Assembly: GCF_000425105.1 (NCBI RefSeq)
Contig: NZ_AULD01000005.1
Location: 248,001-312,000, forward strand
Source of the DNA: Agrococcus lahaulensis DSM 17612
GTDB taxonomy: Bacteria > Actinomycetota > Actinomycetes > Actinomycetales > Microbacteriaceae
Length of the DNA: 64,000 nucleotides
Direction: 5' to 3'
The first letter of the stretch is position 1, and each line of letters starts with the position of its first letter. Below are positions 1 to 8,140 of this stretch, piece by piece. The notes under the pieces are model-generated. The model ran no database searches, had not been told where the DNA came from, and saw only the letters and a program-made list of their open reading frames with translations. A program made the position numbers and the translations under genes.

Positions 1-1686
1 CGCGCGCGAGGAACTGCTGCTGCGAGAGGATCGGCCGCGGGTCGTCGAGGGTCGCCTCGATGACCGAGACGACGTCGAGCGGATGCGTCGGGCTGGCCTC
101 ATCGAGCAGGTCGATCGCGGCGAGCGCAAACGGCGAGAGCGGCTGGTTGAGCGCGAAGTTCGGCTGCAGATCGACCGTGAGGCGGACGCGCGGGGGCGCG
201 TCGGGATCGCGGGGATCGGGGTGCTGCTCGACGATGCCCGCAGTCCGGAGCGTGCGGTAGATCGCGAGCGCGCGCCGCTTGAGCTCGAGCTGCTTCGCGC
301 GCGGCTCGTGCGACGACTCGATGAGCTCCCGCACCGCGGTGAACGCGTCGCCGCCGCGACCGATGATGTTGAGCAGCATCGAGTGGCTGATGCGCAACTG
401 TGGCTGCAGCGGCTCGGGCTCGGCCTCGATGAGCTTCTCGAACGAGGGCTTGCCCCACGAGACGAAGCCATCGGGCGCCTTCTTCCGCACCAGCTTGCGC
501 CGCTGCTTCGGGTCGTCGCCGGCCTTCGCGAGCATCTTCGCGTTCTCGGCCTCGTGCTCGGGCGCCTGCGCGACGACGGTGCCGGCGGTGTCGTAGCCGG
601 CGCGGCCCGCGCGACCCGCGATCTGGTGGAACTCGCGCGCGGTGAGGTGACGCATCCGGGTGCCGTCGAACTTCGTCAGCCCCGTGAGGAGCACCGTGCG
701 GATGGGCACGTTGATGCCGACGCCGAGCGTGTCGGTGCCGCAGATGACGCGCAGCAGGCCCTGCTGCGCGAGCTGCTCGACGAGCCGCCGGTACTTCGGC
801 AGCAGCCCCGCGTGGTGCACGCCGATGCCCTGGCGGACGAGCCGCGAGAGCGTCTGGCCGAAGCGGGTCGTGAAGCGGAAGTCGCCGATCGCGCGAGCGA
901 TCTCGTCGCGCTGCTCCCGCGTAGTGATCTTCGCCGACGTGAGCGCCTGCGCGCGCTCGAGGGCGGCCGCCTGCGAGAAGTGGACGATGTAGACCGGGGA
1001 GCGCTGGGTCGCCAGCAGCTCTTCGATCGTCTCGTGCACGGGCGTCATCGCGTACTCGTAGGTGAGCGGCACGGGCCGCTCGACGCCCGTGACCTGCGCG
1101 GTCTCGCGGCCGGTGCGGCGGCTGAGGTCGTCGGCGATGCGGGTGACGTCGCCGAGCGTCGCCGACATGAGGATGAACTGCGCTTGCGGGAGGGTCAGCA
1201 GCGGCACCTGCCACGCCCAGCCGCGCTGCGGGTCGGCGTAGAAGTGGAACTCGTCCATCACGACCTGGCCGACGTCGGTCTGCTCGCCGTTGCGCAGGGC
1301 CACGTTCGCGAGGATCTCGGCGGTGCAGCAGATGATCGGGGCGTCGGCGTTGACCGAGGAATCGCCGGTGACCATGCCCACGTTCTCGGCGCCGAAGACG
1401 TCGACGAGCTGGAAGAACTTCTCGCTCACGAGCGCCTTGATCGGCGCGGTGTAGAAGGTTCGCTTGCCCTGCGCGAGGGCGGCGAAGTGCGCGCCAACCG
1501 CCACGAGCGACTTCCCCGTGCCCGTCGGGGTCGAGAGGATGACGTTCGAGCCGCTCACGACCTCGATGAGCGCCTCCTCCTGCGCCGGGTAGAGCGGCAG
1601 CCCGCGCTCGGCCGACCACGCGGCGAACGCGTCGAAGGCGGCGTCGGGGTCCCAGGGCGAGGGGGCGAGGTCGAGGAGGGGCATCG
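1..1686 (-). CDS. DEAD/DEAH-box helicase, DUF3516 type (3' end outside window)
   Basis: Superfamily 2 nucleic-acid helicase, cytoplasmic; 562 codons are visible and the reading frame leaves the window at its left edge, so the C-terminal part is missing. Walker A reads TPTGTGKS at residues 52-59, motif II is DEFH (144-147) in place of DEAD, and motif III MSAT lies at 173-176. The N-terminal segment (LYPAQEEALIEVV) is typical of the actinobacterial helicases that end in DUF3516; that C-terminal assignment is from family knowledge since the domain is not in view. ATG at 1686 is the first in-frame start; no clear ribosome-binding site. Substrate unknown; RNA remodelling or DNA repair are both possible. 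Confidence 0.9.
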
Positions 1687-1719
1687 CCTCGAGTCTGTCG
1701 CACTCGCCGCAGGGCCGCT

Positions 1720-2049
1720 TCAGACTTCGGCGAGCGCCTGCGAGATGAGCCGGTTGATCGACACCCTCTCCTCTGCGGCCCGCATGGCCACCTTCTTGTG
1801 GAGCGACGGCGAGATGCGCACACTGAGCTTCCCCGAGTACACCCTGTCGACGAGCGGCACCGGCACTTCTTCCCCTCGCTCGCGCAGGTCAGCGACGACC
1901 GACTCGATCAGCGCCTCCAAGCCCCGCAGGGCCTCCGGCGCCTCGTCCGCGACCCATGACAGCGACGGGAACTCCGCCGCGGTGGCGACGAAGGCTCCGT
2001 CCTCCTCCGACCACACCGTGCGGTAGCCGTAGTGCAGGCTGCTGCTCAT
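1720..2049 (-). CDS. hicB: HicB-family antitoxin
   Basis: 109 residues. The N-terminal part (YRTVWSEEDGAFVATAAEFP) has the partially degraded RNase H-like HicB fold signature, and the C-terminal part (KLSVRISPSLHKKVAMRAAEERVSINRLISQALAEV) is a ribbon-helix-helix DNA-binding domain. Expected to bind and neutralise the HicA RNase encoded just upstream and to repress the shared promoter. Its ATG overlaps the hicA stop codon in the four bases ATGA (2046-2049), which implies translational coupling. Assignment rests on both domains plus the hicA neighbour. Confidence 0.88.
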   Translation of the reverse strand: MSSSLHYGYRTVWSEEDGAFVATAAEFPSLSWVADEAPEALRGLEALIESVVADLRERGEEVPVPLVDRVYSGKLSVRISPSLHKKVAMRAAEERVSINRLISQALAEV

Positions 2050-2264
2050 CGCTCCTCCTCAAGCTTCTCGATGGCGGCGAGCACTTGCCGCACCTGGTAC
2101 GGCACCGCGGCACCGTCGCGATCCTGGATGTTGACGCGGGGGTCACCCGGCCAAGGCGTCGCGAACACGAGATGCGAGCCGCCGCTCTGCCGCGGCTCCC
2201 CGAAGTAGTGCTCGCACACCGCTCGCAAGTCCGAGAAGCGCACGTTCGTCGGGGCGTTGCGCAT
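2046..2264 (-). CDS. hicA: HicA-family mRNA interferase toxin
   Basis: 72 residues, the usual HicA size. A double-stranded-RNA-binding-like fold is expected; the catalytic histidine sits in the family motif GGSHLVF (His31). HicA enzymes cleave mRNA and tmRNA independently of a fixed codon position. The C-terminal YQVRQVLAAIEKLEEER matches the last strand and helix of the family. ATG at 2264 is chosen because it gives family length; a longer in-frame extension exists but has no similarity. Transcribed toxin first, antitoxin second, as in classical hicAB loci. Confidence 0.87.
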   Translation of the reverse strand: MRNAPTNVRFSDLRAVCEHYFGEPRQSGGSHLVFATPWPGDPRVNIQDRDGAAVPYQVRQVLAAIEKLEEER

Positions 2265-2385
2265 GGCATCGAGTCGTTTTCTCGAGCTTCCCCACGGCGG
2301 TGATGGTAGCACTATTGCCACTACTTGTGGATGGCGGAGCCCCCAAGTGCGTCGGCTTGAGGGCATCAACCATCTGCGGAAACGA

Positions 2386-2436
2386 TGTGCACGCTCTCGC
2401 GGCTCGGCGGGCGCGCGAGTCGCAGCACCGTGCACA
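2386..2436. repeat. 51-bp imperfect palindrome, copy 1
   Basis: Starts with TGTGCAC and ends with GTGCACA; arms of about 20 bases can pair with a few mismatches around a short GC-rich centre. A second copy of exactly the same length starts 84 bases downstream. Lies in the gap between hicA and the dehydrogenase gene. Confidence 0.7.
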
Positions 2437-2469
2437 CCGTCGCCCCGAGCGCGACAGCTCCCGGAGAGA

Positions 2470-2520
2470 TGTGCACGCTCTTGCGGCACAGGGCCGGCGC
2501 CAGCCGCAACACCGTGCACA
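2470..2520. repeat. 51-bp imperfect palindrome, copy 2
   Basis: Left arm TGTGCACGCTCTTGCGGC pairs with the right arm at 16 of 18 positions. The right end (2515-2520) falls where the -35 element of the downstream leaderless promoter would be, so regulator binding or cruciform formation here could control that gene. Confidence 0.72.
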
Positions 2521-2537
2521 CGGATGTGACCGCTCGG

Positions 2538-2543
2538 TAGACT
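2538..2543 (+). promoter_or_regulatory. -10 box of leaderless promoter
   Basis: TAGACT lies five bases before the GTG at 2549 and 17 bases after TGCACA (2515-2520). The geometry implies transcription starting at or next to the start codon. Confidence 0.6.
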
Positions 2544-2548
2544 GGCCT

Positions 2549-4039
2549 GTGCTCCCCCACCAATCGGCTCCCTCCGGCGCGCCCGCAGACGCCGTCGAGA
2601 CGCTCTCGGCCGACGACGTCGCCACCACGCTCCGCGTACTCGAGACGCTCCACCGCATGGACCGCGACGACCCCCACTACGTCGCCGTCCGGCAGGCCAC
2701 CGCGAACATGTTCAAGGAGGTCAAGCTCGCGAGCCGCAAGGCGAAGCACGCGCGCATCCAGGCCGCAGACCGCGCGGTCGTCGCGAAGACCGCCACCGGC
2801 GCGCCCGACCGCATCGACGACGAGACGCGCGGCATCCCGCTCGAGACCCGTAGCGCATCCCCGACCGCCGGCACCCTCATCCGCGCCCGCGGCTGCTACA
2901 TCTGCAAGCAGCAGTACACGGTCGTCGACGCGTTCTACCACCAGCTCTGCCCTGATTGCGCGGCGATGAGCCACGCGAAGCGCGACGCCCGCACCGACCT
3001 CACCGGCAAGCGCGCGCTGCTCACGGGCGGCCGCGCGAAGATCGGCATGCACATCGCGCTGCGGCTGCTGCGCGACGGCGCGCACACGACGATCACGACG
3101 CGGTTCCCGCGGGATGCGGTGCGCCGGTTCTCGGCGATGCCCGACTCGGGCGAGTGGCTCGGCAGGCTCAAGGTGGTCGGCATCGACCTCCGCGACCCGG
3201 CGCAGGTCATCGGGCTCGCCGAGGAGGTCGCGGCCGCCGGTCCGCTCGACATCCTGATCAACAACGCGGCCCAGACGGTGCGCCGCTCGGCGGGCGCCTA
3301 CGCGCCGCTCGTCGAGGCGGAGCTCGCGCCGCTGCCGGACGGCCCGCGTCCCGAGCTCGTGACGTTCGGGCACACGAACGACGCGCATCCGCTCGCCCTC
3401 GCCGCGTCGGTCGCGAGTCACCCGATCCTCGCGAGCGCCGCCGTCACCGCCGACGAGCTCTCGCAGCAGGCGATGGCCGCGGGCTCGTCGTCGCTCGAGC
3501 GGCTCGCTGCCGGCACCGCGATCGACGCGGGCGGCCTGCTTCCCGACGAGGCGCACGTCAACTCGTGGACCCAGCACGTCGACCAGGTCGAGCCGCTCGA
3601 GATGCTCGAGGTGCAGCTCGCCAACATGACGGCGCCGTTCCTGCTCGTCTCGCGGCTGCGCGCATCCCTCGCCGCGTCGACCGCGCGCCGCACCTACATC
3701 GTCAACGTCTCGGCGATGGAGGGCGTCTTCGGCCGCGGCTACAAGGGCCCCGGCCACCCGCACACGAACATGGCGAAGGCCGCGCTCAACATGCTCACTC
3801 GCACGAGCGCGCGCGAGATGTTCGAGAGCGACGGCATCCTCATGACCGCGGTCGACACCGGCTGGATCACCGACGAGCGGCCGCACTTCACGAAGGTGCG
3901 GCTCGCCGAGGAGGGCTTCCACGCCCCGCTCGACCTCGTCGACGGCGCCGCGCGCGTCTACGACCCGATCGTGCGCGGCGAGGCGGGCGAGGACCTCTTC
4001 GGCGTCTTCCTCAAGGACTACGCGCCGGGATCGTGGTGA
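2549..4039 (+). CDS. SDR-family protein with N-terminal zinc ribbon, atypical active site
   Basis: 496 residues. After a helical N-terminal region come two CxxC pairs (116-119 and 134-137) forming a probable zinc ribbon, then a Rossmann fold with TGGRAKIG (159-166) and NNAA, as in NAD(P)-binding short-chain dehydrogenases. The region that should hold YxxxK reads HTNMAK, so Lys410 is present but the Tyr position is Thr406; catalysis may differ or be absent. GTG at 2549 is chosen because a -10 box precedes it by five bases and upstream codons run through the palindromes. Substrate unknown. The small gene downstream begins two bases after the stop, suggesting cotranscription. Confidence 0.85.
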   Translation: MLPHQSAPSGAPADAVETLSADDVATTLRVLETLHRMDRDDPHYVAVRQATANMFKEVKLASRKAKHARIQAADRAVVAKTATGAPDRIDDETRGIPLETRSASPTAGTLIRARGCYICKQQYTVVDAFYHQLCPDCAAMSHAKRDARTDLTGKRALLTGGRAKIGMHIALRLLRDGAHTTITTRFPRDAVRRFSAMPDSGEWLGRLKVVGIDLRDPAQVIGLAEEVAAAGPLDILINNAAQTVRRSAGAYAPLVEAELAPLPDGPRPELVTFGHTNDAHPLALAASVASHPILASAAVTADELSQQAMAAGSSSLERLAAGTAIDAGGLLPDEAHVNSWTQHVDQVEPLEMLEVQLANMTAPFLLVSRLRASLAASTARRTYIVNVSAMEGVFGRGYKGPGHPHTNMAKAALNMLTRTSAREMFESDGILMTAVDTGWITDERPHFTKVRLAEEGFHAPLDLVDGAARVYDPIVRGEAGEDLFGVFLKDYAPGSW

Positions 4040-4040
4040 G

Positions 4041-4289
4041 GTGTCGATGACGCCCGGCGAGCTGCGCGCGCTGCCGCTCCGCACGCGCGTCGTCGTGCGC
4101 TACCGGCTGCACGGCGACACTCACACGGCGACGGATGCGCTCGGCGAGCTCGTGCACGTCGGCGACACCACGTGCACGGTCGCGACCCGTCGCGGCGAGG
4201 TGGTCATCGCGATCGCCGACATCGTCGCCGCGAAGACGGTGCCTCCGCCGCCCGAGCGGCGCCCGCGTCGCCCTCCGCTGGTCGAGTAG
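4041..4289 (+). CDS. Small SH3-like domain protein
   Basis: 82 residues. The core (RVVVRYRL, then TDALGELVHVGDTTCTVATRRGEVVIAIADIVAAKTVP) resembles the N-terminal SH3-like beta barrel found before GNAT domains in Rv0428c-type acetyltransferases, but no acetyltransferase domain follows. GTG start directly after the dehydrogenase stop. The last codons and the TAG stop (LVE-stop) are supplied by a palindromic repeat that begins inside the gene, so the natural C-terminus may have been replaced. Function unknown. Confidence 0.72.
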   Translation: MSMTPGELRALPLRTRVVVRYRLHGDTHTATDALGELVHVGDTTCTVATRRGEVVIAIADIVAAKTVPPPPERRPRRPPLVE

Positions 4290-4397
4290 CCGGGCGCAGC
4301 CCGGCGTATCGAGACCGACTGCCGCCTCCGTCTCGATACACCCGCTGCGCGGGCTACTCGACGAGCGGGAGATGCGCGGGCTACTCGACGAGCGGGG
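4277..4397. repeat. REP-like palindromic repeat cluster (3 copies)
   Basis: A forward copy (TGGTCGAGTAGCC ... CGTATCGAGAC, 4277-4316), an inverted copy (about 4330-4368) and a partial inverted copy (about 4371-4397). Each has a GC-rich palindromic core between the ends GTCGAGTAG and TATCGAGAC. The forward copy holds the stop codon of the preceding gene. Related copies occur inside 31522-31565 and at 54103-54285. Confidence 0.85.
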
Positions 4398-4473
4398 CCG
4401 CGCACACCGGATCTCAGGCTCGCCTGGCTAGCGTGTCCCCCACCAGCGCAAGCCGCGAGCAAGGAGAGCCGCC

Positions 4474-4902
4474 ATGGCCGAGAACCAGGACCCGACCGCG
4501 ACGCCCGCCCGCAGCGTGCCCGCGACCACGACCGACGCAGGCACGCAGGCCTCCTCGACCGGCCGGGCCACCGCATCCGCCGAGCCGAAGGAGGTGCGGC
4601 TCGACCCGACCCTCGACGGCCACCAGCGGCAGGGCATCTCGGGCGCGACGTGGGTCGCCCTCATCCTCGGCACGGTCATCCTCGTGCTGCTGCTCATCTT
4701 CATCCTGCAGAACAACGAGCCGGCGGACTTCGCGTTCCTCGGCCTCGACTTCAGCCTGCCGCTCGGCGTCGCGATGCTCTTCGCCGCGATCGCGGGCGTG
4801 CTCATCACGGCGCTGCTCGGCTCGGTGCGCCTGTTCAAGGTGAGCCGCCGCGTGCGGAAGCTCGAGAAGGAGCGCGAGCAGATCAAGCAGGCGCTGCGCT
4901 GA
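4474..4902 (+). CDS. LapA-domain (DUF1049) membrane protein
   Basis: 142 residues. A Thr/Ala-rich disordered N-terminus (1-50) is followed by two hydrophobic segments (about 60-82 and 92-116) separated by FILQNNEPADFAFLGLDFSLPLG, the hallmark of LapA/DUF1049 proteins, and a charged coiled tail (RRVRKLEKEREQIKQALR). Predicted inner-membrane protein; in other bacteria the family is linked to lipopolysaccharide assembly, which cannot be its role in an actinobacterium. ATG is preceded by AAGGAGAG at good spacing. Stands alone between repeats and the aminopeptidase. Confidence 0.85.
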   Translation: MAENQDPTATPARSVPATTTDAGTQASSTGRATASAEPKEVRLDPTLDGHQRQGISGATWVALILGTVILVLLLIFILQNNEPADFAFLGLDFSLPLGVAMLFAAIAGVLITALLGSVRLFKVSRRVRKLEKEREQIKQALR

Positions 4903-4985
4903 CCCTCGACCGCGCCGGGCGCCGCTGACTCAGCCCACCGGCACGGTGCGGTAGCCCTCCGCCGGCCGGGCCCGCGGCAGAGATA

Positions 4986-5028
4986 GGGCGAGTCGCTCTG
5001 GAGCGCTGGGCATTCGAGCGACTCGCCC
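4986..5028. terminator. 13-bp perfect inverted repeat
   Basis: GGGCGAGTCGCTC (4986-4998) pairs perfectly with GAGCGACTCGCCC (5016-5028) around a 17-base loop. No T tract follows, as usual for GC-rich actinobacterial terminators. It lies between the LapA-type gene and the aminopeptidase; a regulatory hairpin or operator is the alternative. Confidence 0.5.
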
Positions 5029-5104
5029 ACTACCTGCAGCTGGCGGAGTCGGCGGCCCCTCGGCTGCCCGCGGCTAGGCTCGGAGCACCCGACCTGGAGG
5101 TTCC

Positions 5105-6391
5105 GTGCCCGTCGCTCCCGTCGCCCACGCCGAGGATCTCGCCGACTTCGTCGACGCATCCCCCTCGAGCTTCCACGCCGCCGCCGAGGTCGCCCGCCGC
5201 CTGCAGGAGGCCGGCTTCACGAGCCTCGACGAGACGGATGCGTGGCCCGAGACCGCTGGCAAGCACCTCGTGGTGCGCGACGGTGCCGTCATCGCCTGGG
5301 TCGTGCCCCAGGGGGCGTCGGCCACGACGCCGGTGCGGGTCTTCGGCGCGCACAGCGACTCCCCCGGCTTCAAGCTCAAGCCGCAGCCGACGACCGGCCG
5401 GCTCGGCTGGCTGCAGGCGGGGGTCGAGGTCTACGGCGGACCGCTCATCAACTCGTGGCTCGACCGCGAGCTGCGCCTCTCCGGTCGGCTCGTGCTCGAC
5501 GACGGCAGCGAGGCGCTCGCCGACTCCGGGCCGCTCCTGCGCCTGCCGCAGCTCGCCATCCACCTCGACCGCGGCGCGAACGACGGGCTGACGCTCGACA
5601 AGCAGGCGCACACGCAGCCGGTGTGGGGACTCGGCGCGCCCGAGTCGGCCGACCTGCTCGCCGAGCTCGCCGCATCCGCCGGCATCGACGCGAGCCGCAT
5701 CCGCGGCTACGACCTCACGACCGCCGATGCCGCCCGCGGTGCCCTCTTCGGCAAGGACGACGTCTTCTTCGCCGCCGGGCGGCTCGACGACCTCGCGAGC
5801 GTGCATGCCGGCGTTGCGGCACTCGCGAAGGCGGCCGACGGCTTCGACGGCGACCACATCCCGATGCTCGCGGTCTTCGACCACGAGGAGATCGGCTCGG
5901 CGACCCGCTCGGGCGCGGCCGGCCCCTTCCTCGAGGACGTGCTCGAGCGCATCGGCCTCGCCCTCGGCGCCGACCGGGGCGAGCGCATGCGCGCGCTCGC
6001 GTCGTCGTGGTGCGTCTCGAGCGACGTCGGCCACTCGGTGCATCCGAACTTCGCCGAGAAGCACGACCCGGTCGTGCAGCCGCTGCTCGGCTCGGGACCG
6101 ATCCTCAAGATCAACGCCAACCAGCGCTATGCGACTGACGGCACCGGTGCCGCCGCGTGGCACGGCTGGTGCGAGGCGGCGGGCGTCTCGAGCCAGGCGT
6201 TCGTCTCGAACAACACCGTGCCGTGCGGCTCGACGATCGGGCCGATCACCGCGACGCGGCTCGGCATCCGCACGGTCGACGTCGGCATCCCGATCCTGTC
6301 GATGCACTCGGCGCGCGAGCTCGCGGGCGTGAGCGACCTCTTCGACCTCGCGCGCGTCGCCGAGGCGTTCTTCACCGGCACCGAGATCTGA
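5105..6391 (+). CDS. apeB: M18 family aminopeptidase
   Basis: 428 residues, normal length. Zinc metallo-exopeptidase that removes N-terminal acidic or neutral residues from peptides; cytoplasmic, dodecameric in known members. Zinc ligand motifs visible are HSDSPG (83-88), the FDHEEIGS block near residue 258 and SVHPNFAEKHD near 312, in the order expected for M18. GTG start with TGGAGG six bases upstream. The glycosyltransferase gene begins 11 bases after its stop, so the two may be cotranscribed although no functional link is evident. Confidence 0.93.
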   Translation: MPVAPVAHAEDLADFVDASPSSFHAAAEVARRLQEAGFTSLDETDAWPETAGKHLVVRDGAVIAWVVPQGASATTPVRVFGAHSDSPGFKLKPQPTTGRLGWLQAGVEVYGGPLINSWLDRELRLSGRLVLDDGSEALADSGPLLRLPQLAIHLDRGANDGLTLDKQAHTQPVWGLGAPESADLLAELAASAGIDASRIRGYDLTTADAARGALFGKDDVFFAAGRLDDLASVHAGVAALAKAADGFDGDHIPMLAVFDHEEIGSATRSGAAGPFLEDVLERIGLALGADRGERMRALASSWCVSSDVGHSVHPNFAEKHDPVVQPLLGSGPILKINANQRYATDGTGAAAWHGWCEAAGVSSQAFVSNNTVPCGSTIGPITATRLGIRTVDVGIPILSMHSARELAGVSDLFDLARVAEAFFTGTEI

Positions 6392-6402
6392 GCCGAGCGC
6401 CG

Positions 6403-7395
6403 GTGAGCCAGCGGACGGGCGTCGACTACATCCTGCCGCTGCGCTGGGATGCCGCGACCTCCCGCCGCGAGCGCGCCGAGCTGACCGCCTACCTCGAGCG
6501 GCTGCGAGACTGGGCCGACGTCGTGGTGGTCGACGGCTCCGCCGAGCCGACGTTCAGCGAGCACCACGAGGCGTGGGCGCCGCTCGTGCGCCACATCCGC
6601 CCCGACCGGACGACGCCGAACGGCAAGGTCGCGGGCGTGCTCACCGGGATCGACGCGACCGAGCAGCCGCGCATCGTGATCGCCGACGACGACGTGCGCT
6701 ACACCGAGGCGGCACTGGCGGATGCGGTCGGTCGCCTCACGCGCGCGGGCATCGTCGCGCCGCAGAACCACTTCCGGCCGCTCCCCTGGCACGCGCGCTG
6801 GGATACTGCCCGCTCGCTCATCAACCGGGCGCTCGGCGCCGACTACCCCGGCACGCTCGTCGTGCGTCGCGAGTTCGCCGCCGACGGCTACCGCGGCGAC
6901 GTGCTGTTCGAGAACCTCGAGCTGCTGCGGACTGTCGAGGCGCGCGGCGGCCGCGTCGAGTGGGCGAGGGACCTCTTCGTCGAGCGCCGCCCGCCGACGC
7001 CCGCGCACTTCCGCTCGCAGCGCATCCGTCAGGCCTACGACTCGTTCGCGCAGCCGGCGCGGCTCGCGGCCGAGCTCACGCTGCTGCCGGCACTGCTCCT
7101 GCAGGCGCGCCGCCCGCTCGGCTACCTGCTGTGGGCTGCGGCCGCGATCGCCGTCGCCGAGCGCGGCAGCCGCGTCGATGGCGGCCGGCGGATCTACCCG
7201 ACCACCGCCGCGCTGTGGGCGCCCGCGTGGGTCGCGGAGCGCGCGGTCACCGCGTGGCTCGCGGTCGGGTGGCGAGCGCTCGGCGGCGTGCCCTACGCGG
7301 GCGGGCGGCTCCGCCACGCAGCGTCCTCCGCGCGTCGACTGCGTCGGGCCGCCTCCGTCGAGCGCGCGCCGCTCGAGCGGCGCGCGCTCCGCTGA
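6403..7395 (+). CDS. Glycosyltransferase, family 2-like
   Basis: 330 residues. GT-A fold features: an N-terminal alternating strand/helix region with VVVDGSAEP, and the metal/nucleotide-sugar motif IADDDVRYT around residue 90. The C-terminal third has hydrophobic stretches (LAAELTLLPALLLQARRPLGYLLWAAAAIAVA, then WAPAWVAERAVTAWLAVGW) that probably sit on the membrane. Donor and acceptor are unknown; a role in cell-envelope glycan or glycolipid synthesis is inferred only from fold and membrane association. GTG at 6403 lies 11 bases after the aminopeptidase stop. Confidence 0.78.
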   Translation: MSQRTGVDYILPLRWDAATSRRERAELTAYLERLRDWADVVVVDGSAEPTFSEHHEAWAPLVRHIRPDRTTPNGKVAGVLTGIDATEQPRIVIADDDVRYTEAALADAVGRLTRAGIVAPQNHFRPLPWHARWDTARSLINRALGADYPGTLVVRREFAADGYRGDVLFENLELLRTVEARGGRVEWARDLFVERRPPTPAHFRSQRIRQAYDSFAQPARLAAELTLLPALLLQARRPLGYLLWAAAAIAVAERGSRVDGGRRIYPTTAALWAPAWVAERAVTAWLAVGWRALGGVPYAGGRLRHAASSARRLRRAASVERAPLERRALR

Positions 7396-7411
7396 GGCTC
7401 GCCGAGCCGGC

Positions 7412-7696
7412 TCACGCGAGCGAGAGGAAGAGCTTCTCGAGCTCGTCGACGCGCTCGCCGCCCTCGGGCTCGTCGGCGAGGCACTCCTTGAGCGCGCCGG
7501 CGACGACGAGGAAGCCGGCGCGGTCGACCGCCTTCGAGACGGCGGAGAGCTGCTGCACGATGTCGCGGCAGTGCGCGTCGTCCTCGACGGCCGCGATCAC
7601 GGCGGCGAGCTGCCCGTGGGCGCGACGCAGCCGGTTGACGACCTTGCGCTTCGCCTCGGGATCGTGCATGGCGGGGATGTCGGGCGTCGTGCTCAT
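7412..7696 (-). CDS. CsoR-family regulator, probably persulfide-sensing (CstR-like)
   Basis: 94 residues, all-helical DUF156 repressor. Two cysteines lie at the conserved positions (Cys43 in AHCRDIV, Cys72 in ALKEC), but the position four before Cys72, histidine in copper-sensing CsoR, is alanine. A two-Cys arrangement without the His is typical of CstR, which responds to sulfane sulfur by forming a di- or trisulfide. The divergent genes encode a persulfide dioxygenase/rhodanese and thioredoxin, matching that role. Two CsoR-type operators lie in the 93-bp gap. ATG at 7696 with an AGGAGGT site upstream. Confidence 0.86.
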   Translation of the reverse strand: MSTTPDIPAMHDPEAKRKVVNRLRRAHGQLAAVIAAVEDDAHCRDIVQQLSAVSKAVDRAGFLVVAGALKECLADEPEGGERVDELEKLFLSLA

Positions 7697-7710
7697 CGGT
7701 ACCTCCTGGG

Positions 7711-7762
7711 TTGACAGCAACGATACCCCCTGGGGTATAGTTTCGATACCCCCCGGGGTATC
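7711..7762 (+). promoter_or_regulatory. Promoter with two CsoR/CstR-type operators
   Basis: TTGACA (7711-7716) and TATAGT (7736-7741) form a sigma70-type promoter with a 19-base spacer for the Cys-rich/persulfide genes. Two palindromes of the CsoR-family class, ATACCCCCTGGGGTAT (7723-7738) and GATACCCCCCGGGGTATC (7745-7762), lie over and just after the -10 box. Repressor occupancy would block the promoter and probably also the repressor gene. Confidence 0.85.
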
Positions 7763-7789
7763 CGGGACCAAGAGCGCCAGGAGGGCGAG

Positions 7790-7975
7790 ATGTGCAGAGC
7801 GACGACCTGCCGCGTGTGCGGCAAGACCACCTGGGCGGGCTGCGGCCAGCACGTGCAGGAGGTGCGCCGCGGCGTGCCTGCCGGGCAGTGGTGCAACGGC
7901 AAGCACTCCGAGAGCGAGATCGCCGAAGCGCGCGGCGCCCGACCCGGATTCCTCGCCCGCCTGTTCGGGCGCTGA
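7790..7975 (+). CDS. Small Cys-rich protein A of the persulfide operon
   Basis: 61 residues with Cys at 2, 7, 10, 18 and 35. The core TCRVCGKTTWAGCGQHV resembles a single zinc knuckle (CxxCGKxTWxGCGxH); Cys7, Cys10, Cys18 and His21 could form a metal or persulfide site. The tail is basic and ends GFLARLFGR. ATG at 7790 preceded by GGAGGGCGAG. First gene of the operon behind two CsoR-type operators, and paralogous to the next gene. No described function known to me; a zinc-bound or persulfide-carrier role is only inferred from the Cys pattern and context. Confidence 0.8.
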   Translation: MCRATTCRVCGKTTWAGCGQHVQEVRRGVPAGQWCNGKHSESEIAEARGARPGFLARLFGR

Positions 7976-8001
7976 CCCACGACCGAGAAGAGGACACGAC
8001 C

Positions 8002-8115
8002 ATGTGCGCACGCATCACTTGCGACCGCTGCGGCAAGCCGACGTGGGCCGGCTGCGGCCAGCACGTCGAGGAGGCCCTCGCGGGCGTCCCGGTCGCCGAC
8101 CGCTGCCGCTGCTGA
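8002..8115 (+). CDS. Small Cys-rich protein B (paralogue of A)
   Basis: 37 residues with Cys at 2, 7, 10, 18, 35 and 37. It shares TC..CGK.TWAGCGQHVEE with the gene upstream, so the pair arose by tandem duplication; this copy has lost the basic tail and gained a CRC terminus. GAGGACACG precedes the ATG. Located between protein A and the persulfide dioxygenase/rhodanese, 25 bases before the latter. Function unknown; too short for most gene callers, but conservation between the two copies at protein level supports translation. Confidence 0.78.
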   Translation: MCARITCDRCGKPTWAGCGQHVEEALAGVPVADRCRC

Positions 8116-8140
8116 CGTCGAGCGAGAGGAAGGGACCACC

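Noticed and set aside
2300-2548. N-terminal extension of the SDR gene to 2300
   Set aside because: The extra 83 codons translate the palindromic repeats, and a -10 box sits just before GTG 2549.
7412-7696. Copper-sensing CsoR
   Set aside because: The His of the Cys-His-Cys copper site is Ala68 and no copper ATPase or chaperone lies nearby, while persulfide genes do.
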